Positions 10,190 to 19,635 of a DNA stretch of 64,000 nucleotides are shown piece after piece (the first letter of the stretch is position 1; each line of letters opens with the position of its first letter). Origin of the DNA: Streptomyces sp. WMMC940 (GTDB taxonomy: Bacteria > Actinomycetota > Actinomycetes > Streptomycetales > Streptomycetaceae); the NCBI RefSeq assembly GCF_027460265.1, contig NZ_JAPZBC010000001.1, positions 6,457,001 to 6,521,000 of the forward strand, read 5' to 3'. A program made the translations under genes and the position numbers. Below the pieces are notes generated by a model. That model was not told the origin of the DNA, made no database searches, and was given only the letters and a program-made list of their open reading frames with translations.

Positions 10190-11665
10190 TCAGTACCGCC
10201 CGCGGGTCGCGTCGGCGATCTCCTGCGCGGCGCTGCCCGCGAACAGCTCGCTCTCCGCACGGCGTACCGCCGCGATCGCCTCGAAGAGCGCGTCGCCGAG
10301 CGCCTCACGCAGCAGGTCCGAACGTTCGAAGTGCTCCAGCGCCTCCGGAAGCGACCGGGGCAGCCGCTCGGGCCCGGTGCGCCTGGTCTCCCGGTCGGTT
10401 CCGGTGTCGGGCTCTCGTGCGGCCGGTCCGCCGACCCCTGCCCGCCCGGCCGTTCCGGTCGGCGACGGTTCGCCGTCCCCCGCCGCGCGTCCCGTCCCCG
10501 CCGGGTCCGCCGCGCCTCCCGTCCCCGCCGGGTCGCCCCGCACCGGCTCCGGGAGCCTCGCCTCCGCCGCCATGCCCGCCAGCCCCGCCGCGATCACGGC
10601 GCCCGTGACCAGATACGGATTGGCCGCCGCGTCGAAGCACTTCACCTCCGCGTTCGCACCCTCCGGATCGTCGGGGGCGCCGGTGATGAACCGCAGCGCC
10701 GCCTCGCGGTTCTCCAGCCCCCAGCACCGGAACACCCCCGCCCAGTGGGACGGTTCGAGACGGAGATAGCTCGCCGGTGTCGGCGCTCCGACGGCGAGCA
10801 GGGCCGGGAGCGTGTCCAGCACGCCGGCGAGGAACGACTCGCTCTCCCCGGACATCCCGAACGGGCCGTCCCCGCCCCGGCACAGATTGCGGCCGTCCCG
10901 CCACAGGCTCAGATGCAGATGGCCGCCGTTGCCGACACCGCCCGCCTCCACGACGGGGCCGAAGAGGGCGGTGAGTCCGTGCCGCAGGGACACCGCGCGG
11001 ACCGTCTCGCGCACGAGCACGGCGAGATCCGCCGCCCCGACCGGATCCGCCGGGGCCACGGAGACCTCGAACTGCCCGACGGCGTACTCGGGATGGATCT
11101 GCAGCACCTCAACGCCCTGGGCTCCCAGCGCGCGCAGCACCTCGTCCACGTAGTCGGAGAGTTCGACGACACGGGCCATCCCGTACGCGGGTCCGGTCCA
11201 CGGGTACGTCCCGTCCCGTTGCACGATCCACTCGGTCTCGAAGCCCATCCGCAACTCGATGCCCCGGTCGGCGGCCCGCCGTGCCATCCGGCGGGCGAAC
11301 AGCCGCTGGCAGGCGACGTAGGGCCGGCCCTCCTGGTCGTAGCGGTCGACGGGGGCCCAGGCCCAGCCCGGCTGGGCCGCGAGCACCGTGAGCCGCTCCA
11401 GGTCCGGCACCAGTCTCAGGTCGCCGTCCGGGCCGCCGATGTGCGGGCTGGTGGTGATCGAGTCGTCCACCAGGTAGACGTCGAACACCGGGGACATGCC
11501 GACCCCTCGGGCGGCGGCATGCGCGAGGCGGCCGGTGGGGACCGCCTTGACCCTGGTGAGACCGGCATTGTCCACCCAGGTCAGAGCCACGCCGCGGACG
11601 TTCTCGGCGTCCAGCCGGGCGGCCTCCCTGCGGGCCGCGCGCTGAGTCTCGTCAGTGTGCTGCAC
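10190..11665 (-). CDS. Glutamine-synthetase-like ligase (type I fold)
   Basis: 491 residues. It has the GS beta-grasp N-domain (VRGVALTWVDNAGLTRVKAVP) and the catalytic barrel with FETEWIVQ, HPEYAVGQFEVSVAPADP, GVGNGGHLHLSLW (the metal and ammonium His region) and GLENREAALRFI (phosphate Arg). Such GS-like enzymes typically ligate glutamate to amines instead of ammonia. About 60 residues (near 375-434) of Gly/Ala/Thr/Pro-rich sequence, with a duplicated DPAGTG, interrupt the conserved fold between the PEPVRGDP turn and LPRSLPEAL. Start is GTG at 11665 with AGGGA about 7 nt upstream; an ATG just upstream is out of frame. It is coupled to the amidohydrolase and is not the main glnA. Confidence 0.85.
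   Translation of the reverse strand: MQHTDETQRAARREAARLDAENVRGVALTWVDNAGLTRVKAVPTGRLAHAAARGVGMSPVFDVYLVDDSITTSPHIGGPDGDLRLVPDLERLTVLAAQPGWAWAPVDRYDQEGRPYVACQRLFARRMARRAADRGIELRMGFETEWIVQRDGTYPWTGPAYGMARVVELSDYVDEVLRALGAQGVEVLQIHPEYAVGQFEVSVAPADPVGAADLAVLVRETVRAVSLRHGLTALFGPVVEAGGVGNGGHLHLSLWRDGRNLCRGGDGPFGMSGESESFLAGVLDTLPALLAVGAPTPASYLRLEPSHWAGVFRCWGLENREAALRFITGAPDDPEGANAEVKCFDAAANPYLVTGAVIAAGLAGMAAEARLPEPVRGDPAGTGGAADPAGTGRAAGDGEPSPTGTAGRAGVGGPAAREPDTGTDRETRRTGPERLPRSLPEALEHFERSDLLREALGDALFEAIAAVRRAESELFAGSAAQEIADATRGRY
10491..10534. repeat. 27-bp-spaced duplication inside the GS-like gene
   Basis: CCCGTCCCCGCCGGGTC occurs at 10491-10507 and 10518-10534, an offset of exactly 27 bp (9 codons). 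It encodes the repeated DPAGTG in the low-complexity insertion, so the reading frame is kept. Confidence 0.6.
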
Positions 11666-11734
11666 GGGGCATTCCCTACCCGCGCGGGACCGTCCTCACC
11701 GCCTGCACCACCCCCGCGTGGCAGCATCGGCGGC

Positions 11735-12151
11735 ATGCCGAACCGGCCCCCACGGCTCCTCCTCGCGCTGCTGTCGGCCCTCACCGTCCTGCTGCTGACC
11801 GGCTGTACGGACGACGGCGCCGGCTGGGGGACCGGCACCGCAGCGCGCAGCCCCGCGGTCTCGGCGCCCGCCGGCCTGTCCACCGTCCGGGTCGCCGACC
11901 TGCCTCCGGAGGCCCGCGAGACCCTGCGGCTGATCGACGACGGCGGGCCCTTCCCGTACCGGAAGGACGGCAGCACCTTCGGCAACTTCGAGGGGATCCT
12001 GCCCGAGCGGGAGCGGGGCCACTACCGGGAGTACACCGTGGCCACGCCGGGGGAGCGCGACCGGGGCGCACGCCGCATCGTCACGGGCCGGGAGGGGGAG
12101 GTCTACTACACCGACGACCACTACGAGACGTTCAGGGTGGTACTCCGATGA
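11735..12151 (+). CDS. Lipoprotein guanyl-specific ribonuclease, RNase Sa (N1/T1) family
   Basis: 138 residues. Residues 1-24 are a lipoprotein signal ending in the lipobox LLTGC. The mature part matches Streptomyces RNase Sa closely, as remembered: LPPEARETLRLIDDGGPFPY, FGNFEGILP, YREYTVATPG, GARRIVTG and DHYETF. The catalytic residues have clear counterparts: Glu99 (in REYTV), Arg114 (in ARRIVTG) and His129 (in DHYETF). The disulfide of RNase Sa is missing, since the only Cys is the lipobox. The enzyme should cleave RNA 3' to guanosine outside the membrane. The ATG at 11735 begins the signal peptide. Its last codons overlap the barstar gene (ATGA), pairing toxin and immunity. Confidence 0.9.
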   Translation: MPNRPPRLLLALLSALTVLLLTGCTDDGAGWGTGTAARSPAVSAPAGLSTVRVADLPPEARETLRLIDDGGPFPYRKDGSTFGNFEGILPERERGHYREYTVATPGERDRGARRIVTGREGEVYYTDDHYETFRVVLR

Positions 12152-12510
12152 GAAACGATCCCCTCGCCGCGCTGTTCGGTGCCACCCCGGGGCGGAACAT
12201 CACCGTGCTCGACCTCCACGGCGTCACCGACAAGAAGACCCTCATGGAGCGCTGCGCGGGCGACCTGGGGCTCCCCGCGTGGTTCGGCCGGAACTGGGAC
12301 GCCCTCGCCGACTGCCTCACCGACCTCCCCGGCGAGGAGGGCACCCTCGTGCTCGTCTGCCGCTGGCAGGGGTACGCCGCCGCCCGGCCGGGGGAATGGG
12401 CGATCGTCCAGGAGGTCTTCACCCACGCCGTCGACACCATGCCGGGGCAGCTCGCCGTGCTGCTGGCCCTTGGAGGATCCGACGAGAGGGCGACCACCAG
12501 TGCTGGATGA
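12148..12510 (+). CDS. Barstar-family ribonuclease inhibitor
   Basis: 120 residues, cytosolic. The family signature is present: ITVLDLHGVTDKKTLMERCAGDLGLPAWFGRNWDALADCLTDL in short form, that is helix 1, the FGRNWDAL loop and a DCL helix that inhibits barnase-type RNases by blocking the active site. The ATG overlaps the RNase stop by four bases, so both are made together. The inhibitor presumably protects the cell from the unexported RNase. A C-terminal disordered tail (GGSDERATTSAG) follows. Confidence 0.9.
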   Translation: MRNDPLAALFGATPGRNITVLDLHGVTDKKTLMERCAGDLGLPAWFGRNWDALADCLTDLPGEEGTLVLVCRWQGYAAARPGEWAIVQEVFTHAVDTMPGQLAVLLALGGSDERATTSAG

Positions 12511-14058
<1,548 letters not shown>

Positions 14059-14209
14059 CGGCACGGCCGGTCCGTGTCGCCCACCGAGTGCCGTGGCGCC
14101 GGGAGATCCCCGGGGGCCACGGCGGCATCGGACGGGCGGACCGGCTTCCCGGGCCGTCCGGCTCCGGGGCGCGGGCGGTGGGATGCGGCGGGAGGTGTGG
14201 TCGATCCGC

Positions 14210-14257
14210 TGCGTGGCGGTTCCGGTGCGTGGCGGTTGCGTTGTGTGGTGGTTCCGT
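14210..14257. repeat. Three 16-bp tandem repeats in the guaB1/esterase gap
   Basis: TGCGTGGCGGTTCCGG (14210-14225), TGCGTGGCGGTTGCGT (14226-14241) and TGTGTGGTGGTTCCGT (14242-14257) lie head to tail. They are the only structure I see in the 14059-14482 interval, which contains no gene I can support. Confidence 0.65.
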
Positions 14258-14482
14258 GTCGGGCTGCCTGGTGCGGCGGGCCGCCGGGCCGTTGGGCCGG
14301 CCGGCGCTGCGGTCGGGCCGCGGGCCGTTTGCGGCGGGCGGCCATGGGGCGGATCCGCTCCCTGCCCTGCTTCGTGCGGACCGGCCCGCAGCCCCGGCGT
14401 GGATCACGCTCGGCGCGGATCACGCGCTGTGTCCCGTCGTGCTGATCCCGCGCCGCGTCCGGGCCCGGCAGGTGCGGGAGGT

Positions 14483-15556
14483 TCAGGCGCTCCCCGCCAC
14501 GGTCCCCGCGCTCCCCGTCCCCGTCCCCGCCCCCGCGCTCGCGGCGGCCGGTGCGGGTGCGAAGCCCGACGCCCGGATGGCTCCGGCCACCGCGGAGGCC
14601 ATCCGGGCGTGGCCCCCGTCGTTCGGATGCAGACCGTCCGCCAGGTCGTCCGCCGTCAGCAGACCGGCACCGGGCAGCAGGGCCAGCCGGTCGTCGCCGC
14701 CTGCGACGAGGTCCCGGACGGCCTCCTCCATCGCCGCGCGGAGGTCCGCGAGCGTCGCACCGAGCGGATTCCGCGCCGTCTCCGCGTCCGGGCGCAGTAC
14801 GGGGGAGACCAACAGCAGGGGGGTGGTCGGGTGCCCCCGGCGGACGAGGGTGACGAAGGCGCGGGTCTTCTCGTACAGCAGGGAGGCGGAGCAGGGGACG
14901 CCCGACCAGCAGTTGGTGCCGAAGGCGAGCGTCATCAGGTCCGCCGGAAGCGAGGCGAGCTGCTGGGCGGTCGCGAGTTCGCCGCGGGCCGACCCGGCAT
15001 AGCCGAGGTTCACGCAGTCCAGGCCGAGGGCCCGGCCGGCGGCCGAGGGCCAGGCGTGCGCGGGGCGGGTGGACCACCAGCCCTCGGTGATCGAGTCGCC
15101 GTGGACCGCCCAGCGCGGCCGGCGCGGTGCCGGGAGCACCCTGCCGCCCAGTCCGCGCACCCCGAGAACCACCGGTGCCTGGGACTCCGGCGGATGGACG
15201 GTGAACGGCCCCGGCCCGGGTGGCAGCGGGATCGTGACCGTGGCCTCCTCGGCGGGCTCGGTGAACGACTCGGCCGCACAGCGGTCGCCCTCCCACAGGG
15301 CGAAGCAGTGCGCGAGGTCGCGCAACGCGTCGGCCGTGCCGGGCACCCGGGCCCGGTAGCGCAGCTCGACCGCCCGGGCGCCGTCGGGAGCCGTGAACTC
15401 CAGCCGTACGCCGATGGGGAGCGCGGCGCGTTCCCGGGTGTCCCACGGCAGCCGGGCGAGATCACCGGGGTCGGCCCTGACCGGACGCCCGCCGTCGAGC
15501 CAGGCCACGCCGCGCAGGAACGGTCCGGGGTCGAGCCAGTTCGGGTCCGGCGTCAC
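14483..15556 (-). CDS. SGNH/GDSL-family hydrolase
   Basis: 357 residues without a signal peptide. A beta-rich N-terminal domain (residues 1-140) precedes an SGNH hydrolase domain with the four blocks: HGDSITEG (nucleophile Ser, about residue 153), GYAGSARGE (Gly block), FGTNCWSG (Asn block) and DGLHPNDGGH (Asp and His). The order matches CE2/acetylxylan-esterase-like two-domain enzymes, so a carbohydrate esterase is likely but unproven. The GTG at 15556 has a strong GGAGG 6 nt upstream. The C-terminus ends in an Ala/Gly/Thr run (residues about 325-357), matched in DNA by repeated CCCCGTC-type units. Confidence 0.82.
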   Translation of the reverse strand: MTPDPNWLDPGPFLRGVAWLDGGRPVRADPGDLARLPWDTRERAALPIGVRLEFTAPDGARAVELRYRARVPGTADALRDLAHCFALWEGDRCAAESFTEPAEEATVTIPLPPGPGPFTVHPPESQAPVVLGVRGLGGRVLPAPRRPRWAVHGDSITEGWWSTRPAHAWPSAAGRALGLDCVNLGYAGSARGELATAQQLASLPADLMTLAFGTNCWSGVPCSASLLYEKTRAFVTLVRRGHPTTPLLLVSPVLRPDAETARNPLGATLADLRAAMEEAVRDLVAGGDDRLALLPGAGLLTADDLADGLHPNDGGHARMASAVAGAIRASGFAPAPAAASAGAGTGTGSAGTVAGSA

Positions 15557-15731
15557 AGAGGCCTCCGTCCGGGTCGGTCGCGGGATCGTACGCGGACTTG
15601 ACTCCTACCCCGCACGCGGCGAACGCTGCCTCCCGTCCGGCCGCCCCTCCGCGGCCCGCCGGTGGTGCCGTCCGCCGACGGGCATCACCGCCAGTGGCCG
15701 GTGACCGACCCCGGCGTTACCGGGGGGAGCA

Positions 15732-15761
15732 TTGCGCGGCCCGTGACCGATCGCGTAGCTT
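15732..15761 (+). promoter_or_regulatory. Candidate promoter of the conservon-like operon
   Basis: TTGCGC (15732-15737), an 18-nt spacer and TAGCTT (15756-15761) lie 57 nt before the cvnA-like start. This is a moderate match to a HrdB-type promoter. Confidence 0.35.
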
Positions 15762-15818
15762 CTGCCCCTACCCGGCGGTAACCCGCTGGTCGTACGTGCC
15801 GAACGTCCAGGGGAGCCC

Positions 15819-18587
15819 ATGCGCCGGCGATTGCGCCCTCCCACGATCCGTGGCCGGATCGTGGCCCTCACCGTCGTGCCCGCCGTGGCCCTGCTGGCGT
15901 TGTGGAGCTTCGCCATGGTGTCCGTGACGGGCGATCTACGAGCGCTGGTCCGGCTCCAGAGCGTGTACGAGACGTTCGGCACCCCCGTCGACACGGCCGT
16001 CGGGCAGATCCAGATCGAACGCCGGCTCGCCGCGGCCTATCTGGGCGCCGGGCAGCGGAACGCCGGGGCGGCCGACGCCGCCGCGCTGCTGGCCCAGCAG
16101 CGTTCGACCGACCGGGCCGTGGAGGCGATGCTCGACGCCGTCGGGGACCGGGAACGCCGCGAGGACCTCTCCGGCCGGCAGCGGGCGTCCCTGGACACGA
16201 TGGTCCGGGCCGTCGCACGGCTCGACGCGCTGCGGGAGGAGGTGGTCGACCGCAGGCTCTCCTGGAGCGAGGCGGTCGACGCCTACACGGTGGTCGTCGA
16301 GCCGACCTTCGACGTCCAGTCCCAGCTCACCGCGCTGCAGGCCGGACAGCTCGCACGTGAGGCGCAGGTCGTGGTGGAGCTCGTGCGGGTGCGCGAGTTC
16401 GTCTCCCGCGAGGACGCGCTCGTCGCCGGGGCCCGGGCCGCCGGCATCCTCACCGACGGCCAGTACGACACGCTCACCGCCACCATCGAGGACCGCCGGG
16501 TCTTCCACCGCACCTACGTCCCCGACCTCCCGGCGGACTCCCGGAAGCTCTTCACGGACTTCCAGCGCGGCGCCGAGTACCGGGCTCTGACGTCGGGGGA
16601 GGACGCGCTGCTGCGGGCCGGTGCGGCGAACGCCGGCCAGGCCATGGCGGACGCCTCGTGGCGGACGACGACGGACCGCGCAGTGAAGCGGTACATGCTG
16701 CTGTGCACCGAGTCGGCCCTGAACGCGGCCGAGCGCGGACGTGCCTTCGCCTACCGCGAGATGGTCAAGGCGGCCGTCGTCGGCCTCACGGGGCTGTCCG
16801 CGGTCGGGCTCTCCGTCTGGCTCTCGGCGAGCGCCGGCCGCCGGATCGCCCGAAGGCTGGAGGAGTTGCGGGACGCGGCGGACGTCCTCGCCACCCGACG
16901 ACTGCCCGAGGTGATGGAACGGCTCGGCGCGGGCGAGGACGTCGACCCGGCCGCGGCGGCGCCGCCGCTCGACTTCGCCGACGGGGACGGGGAGCCCGAC
17001 GAGATCGCGCAAGTGGGCACGGCCCTCAACGCGGCGCGCCGGGCGGCCGTCGAGGCGGCGGTGAAGCAGGCGACGCTGCGGCGCGGCATCTTCGCCGTGC
17101 TGCTGAACATCGCACGGCGGAACCAGGCGCTGGTGCACCGCCAGGCGAAGCTCGTCGACACCCTGGAACGGCGGACGACGGACCCCGACACGCTCGAGGA
17201 CCTGTTCCGCATCGACCATCTGACGACCCGGATGCGGCGCCACGCGGAGGGCCTGATCATCCTTTCGGGAGCGGCGCCCGGACGGCGTTGGCGGGGGCCG
17301 GTGCCCCTCGTGGACGTGGTGGCGGCCGCGGTCGGCGAGATCGAGGACTACACGCGCGTCGTGGTGCCCCCGATGCCGGCGGTGGGCGTCGGGGCGGACG
17401 CCGTGGCGGACGTGGTGCACCTCGTCGCGGAACTGGTCGAGAACGCCACCGCCTTCTCGCCGCCGCACACCCAGGTGACGATGCGTACGGGCGAGGCCCG
17501 CAACGGCTTCGTGCTGGAGATCGACGACCGCGGCCTCGGCCTGGACGGCGACGAACTCGTCCAGGCCCACCGCACCCTGGCGCGGCCCGGCGACTTCGAC
17601 CCGGTCCAGGACGAACGCCTCGGACTGTACGTCGTGGGCCGTCTCGCCGCCCGGCACGGCATCACCGTCACCCTCACCCGCTCTCCGTACGGGGGCACCA
17701 CCGCGGTGGTGCTGCTGCCGCACACGATCATCACCCCGGCGGAGCCGGAGCCGGCCCCAGTCCCGTCCTCCGTAGCGGACGTACCGGGGCGGGAGCACGC
17801 GGAGGCTCCCGCGGGCGCGGCGACGGCGAACGGGGCAGGGACCGCGCCGCCCGAGCGCGCGCAGGCTTCCGCGGGTGCCGTGCTCCACGCCCTTCCCACG
17901 CGCACCGTGCCCACCCAGGACGGGCCGGCCGGGCACGGCGGCGCCTCGTCTTCCGCAGGTGGAGGCACCACCGGCCCGCGGTCCGTTGGTGACGGCGAGG
18001 TGGCGCGCGTCCGGCCCGGCGGTGGCCCGGAGCCGGGAGCCGGTCCCGCCGCCGACGGTACGGGCGCGGGGGTCCGGCCCGTTGGTGACGGCGAGGTGGC
18101 GGGCGTCCGGCCCGGCGGCCCGCCGCGCCCGCTCCCCGACCGCCGGCGCTCCCACCCGACGGCGGAGCAGCAGGCCGCCTCCGGAACCGCTCCCGGGGCG
18201 GAGCGGCCCCCCGGCGCCCTGGCGCCGCGTCCGGACGCCGGGCCGGGGAGCGAGCCGGCGCCGCCGAGCACCGTGGCGGCCGTCCCCGGCACCCGGGCCG
18301 CCGGCGAAGCGCCCGCGCAGGAACCGGCGCCTCCGGCGCTGCCCACCCGGATCCGGCAGGCATCCCTCGCCGGCCCGCTGCGCGAGAGCCCCGGCGGAAC
18401 GCGGCAGGAAGGGCCAGGGAGACCGGAGAGGGAGGTCAGCGCCGAGGAGATGCGGGCCATCCTCGGGGCCTTCCAGCGAGGGCTCGACAGCGGACGGAGG
18501 AGCGAGCCCCGCGGGAGCGAACCGCAGGGCGGCCCGCCCGACGGGCCGGGAACCACGAACGACGAAGGGACGCACGACGATGGCTGA
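15819..18587 (+). CDS. Nitrate/nitrite-sensor-like histidine kinase, CvnA family
   Basis: 922 residues. TM1 is at about 11-33. An extracytoplasmic NIT-type helical domain (about 50-300) is followed by TM2 at about 314-336 and a HAMP-like linker. The kinase core has RRNQALVHRQAKLVDTLER, where conserved helices replace a classical H-box, then ATPase motifs LVENATAFSPPH (near 538), EIDDRGLGL, RLGLYVVGRLAARHG and YGGTTAVVLLP. A 280-residue Pro/Ala/Gly-rich tail follows. This is the CvnA component of Streptomyces conservons, membrane assemblies thought to couple a kinase-like sensor to a small GTPase. The start has GGGGAG 4 nt upstream. The next gene overlaps by 8 nt. Confidence 0.88.
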   Translation: MRRRLRPPTIRGRIVALTVVPAVALLALWSFAMVSVTGDLRALVRLQSVYETFGTPVDTAVGQIQIERRLAAAYLGAGQRNAGAADAAALLAQQRSTDRAVEAMLDAVGDRERREDLSGRQRASLDTMVRAVARLDALREEVVDRRLSWSEAVDAYTVVVEPTFDVQSQLTALQAGQLAREAQVVVELVRVREFVSREDALVAGARAAGILTDGQYDTLTATIEDRRVFHRTYVPDLPADSRKLFTDFQRGAEYRALTSGEDALLRAGAANAGQAMADASWRTTTDRAVKRYMLLCTESALNAAERGRAFAYREMVKAAVVGLTGLSAVGLSVWLSASAGRRIARRLEELRDAADVLATRRLPEVMERLGAGEDVDPAAAAPPLDFADGDGEPDEIAQVGTALNAARRAAVEAAVKQATLRRGIFAVLLNIARRNQALVHRQAKLVDTLERRTTDPDTLEDLFRIDHLTTRMRRHAEGLIILSGAAPGRRWRGPVPLVDVVAAAVGEIEDYTRVVVPPMPAVGVGADAVADVVHLVAELVENATAFSPPHTQVTMRTGEARNGFVLEIDDRGLGLDGDELVQAHRTLARPGDFDPVQDERLGLYVVGRLAARHGITVTLTRSPYGGTTAVVLLPHTIITPAEPEPAPVPSSVADVPGREHAEAPAGAATANGAGTAPPERAQASAGAVLHALPTRTVPTQDGPAGHGGASSSAGGGTTGPRSVGDGEVARVRPGGGPEPGAGPAADGTGAGVRPVGDGEVAGVRPGGPPRPLPDRRRSHPTAEQQAASGTAPGAERPPGALAPRPDAGPGSEPAPPSTVAAVPGTRAAGEAPAQEPAPPALPTRIRQASLAGPLRESPGGTRQEGPGRPEREVSAEEMRAILGAFQRGLDSGRRSEPRGSEPQGGPPDGPGTTNDEGTHDDG
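17983..18118. repeat. 40-bp direct repeat in the CvnA tail
   Basis: A 40-bp unit at 17983-18022 recurs at 18079-18118 with one mismatch and a 96-bp offset (32 codons), so it keeps frame. It encodes the repeated VGDGEVA(R/G)VRPGG in the disordered tail. Confidence 0.7.
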
Positions 18588-19017
18588 GCCTGACGACAGA
18601 GAGACCGGACGGACCGCCGCCGGTGGCCTCGGCTGGCTCCTCGACGACCTGCTCGAGAGGACCGACCACGTCCGGCAGGCCGTGCTGCTCACCGCGGACG
18701 GCCTGGTCACCTCCGCCTCCCGGGGCATGCCGCAACGCGACATCGAGCATCTGTCCGCCGTGTGCGCGGGCTTCCACAGCCTCGCCAAGGAGGCGGGTTC
18801 CCGATTCGCGGCCGGGAAGGTGCGCCAGACCATGGTCATGCTCGACGACGCCTACCTCTTCATCACCCCGGCGGGCGACGGGAGCCGTCTCGCCGTGCTC
18901 AGCGATACCGAGACCGACGTGGGACAGCTCGCCCACGAGATGGCGCTCCTGGTGAAGCGCGTCGGCCGGCACATGGCCGTTCCCGCGCGCTCGGCCGCCG
19001 AGGCCCCAGACGCGTAG
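18580..19017 (+). CDS. Roadblock/LC7-domain protein, CvnB family
   Basis: 145 residues. A single Roadblock/LC7 domain occupies about residues 15-130: LGWLLDDLLERTDHVRQAVLLTADGL, then the central HLSAVCAGFHSLAKEAG helix and TMVMLDDAYLFITPAGDGSRLAVLSD strands. In conservons CvnB binds the small GTPase and the sensor. The ATG at 18580 overlaps the kinase stop by 8 nt. No GTPase gene follows DUF742, so its usual partner must be supplied elsewhere or be absent. Confidence 0.9.
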   Translation: MAEPDDRETGRTAAGGLGWLLDDLLERTDHVRQAVLLTADGLVTSASRGMPQRDIEHLSAVCAGFHSLAKEAGSRFAAGKVRQTMVMLDDAYLFITPAGDGSRLAVLSDTETDVGQLAHEMALLVKRVGRHMAVPARSAAEAPDA

Positions 19018-19021
19018 TCCC

Positions 19022-19390
19022 GTGAACGACCACTGGTACGAGGACGAGACCGGGGCGATGGTGCGGCCGTACACCGTCACCCGTGGCCGGACCCGTCCCG
19101 TCGCGGAGCACCACATCGATCTGATGTCACAGGTCAGGGCCGTGGAATGGGACAGGCCCGAGCCGCGGCTCGACCATGCCCGCAGCGCTCTGCTGGAACT
19201 GGTGCGGCGTGCGCCGAGACCCGTCGCCGAGGTCGCGGCGGACGCCGACATGCCCCTCACGGTCGTCCGGGTCCTGCTCGTGGACCTGGTGGAGGCGGGT
19301 CTGGTGCGGATCTCGGAGCCACCCGCCCGGCAGGGCGCGCACGCTCCGTCCCTGTTGAGGGAGATAGCCGACCGGCTGCGCGAGATCTGA
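19022..19390 (+). CDS. DUF742 protein, CvnC family
   Basis: 122 residues with the DUF742 signature: WYEDETGAMVRPYTVTRGRTRP near the N-terminus, then a winged-helix-like region (LLELVRRAPRPVAEVAADADMPLTVVRVLLVDLVEAGLVRI) and a C-terminal ADRLREI. CvnC proteins accompany CvnA, B and D. It starts at GTG 19022, four bases after the CvnB stop. The operon then ends; the next gene is a permease with its own regulatory region. Confidence 0.9.
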   Translation: MNDHWYEDETGAMVRPYTVTRGRTRPVAEHHIDLMSQVRAVEWDRPEPRLDHARSALLELVRRAPRPVAEVAADADMPLTVVRVLLVDLVEAGLVRISEPPARQGAHAPSLLREIADRLREI

Positions 19391-19396
19391 ACACTT

Positions 19397-19463
19397 TTGC
19401 GCGGCTGTGCAATGTTCCACCGCCGTCGCCTCCAGTACGCAACGATCTTGCGCGGGTGCGCAA
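19397..19463 (+). promoter_or_regulatory. Two TTGCGC-type palindromes upstream of the permease
   Basis: TTGCGCGGCTGTGCAA (19397-19412) and the perfect palindrome TTGCGC-GGGT-GCGCAA (19448-19463) start 51 bp apart, about five helical turns. A further half-site CGCAACG lies at 19438-19444. The CGCAA half-site recurs upstream of the davA-like gene. The AsnC-family protein at 21119 is the likely binder (inference). Confidence 0.6.
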
Positions 19464-19635
19464 AGCTCATGCATTACGGTCGGGAACGTCGACCTCGTAG
19501 GGTTCCTGCCTGTACGTGGAGTGGCGGGGACCGTCTGCTCGGCGATTCCCCGCGCTCCGGGCTGCCCTCAGCCATGCCCGCGCGGGCCGCCGCGGTCGCC
19601 GCCTCACCGATAGGCAGCGATAAGGAGCCTCCCCA

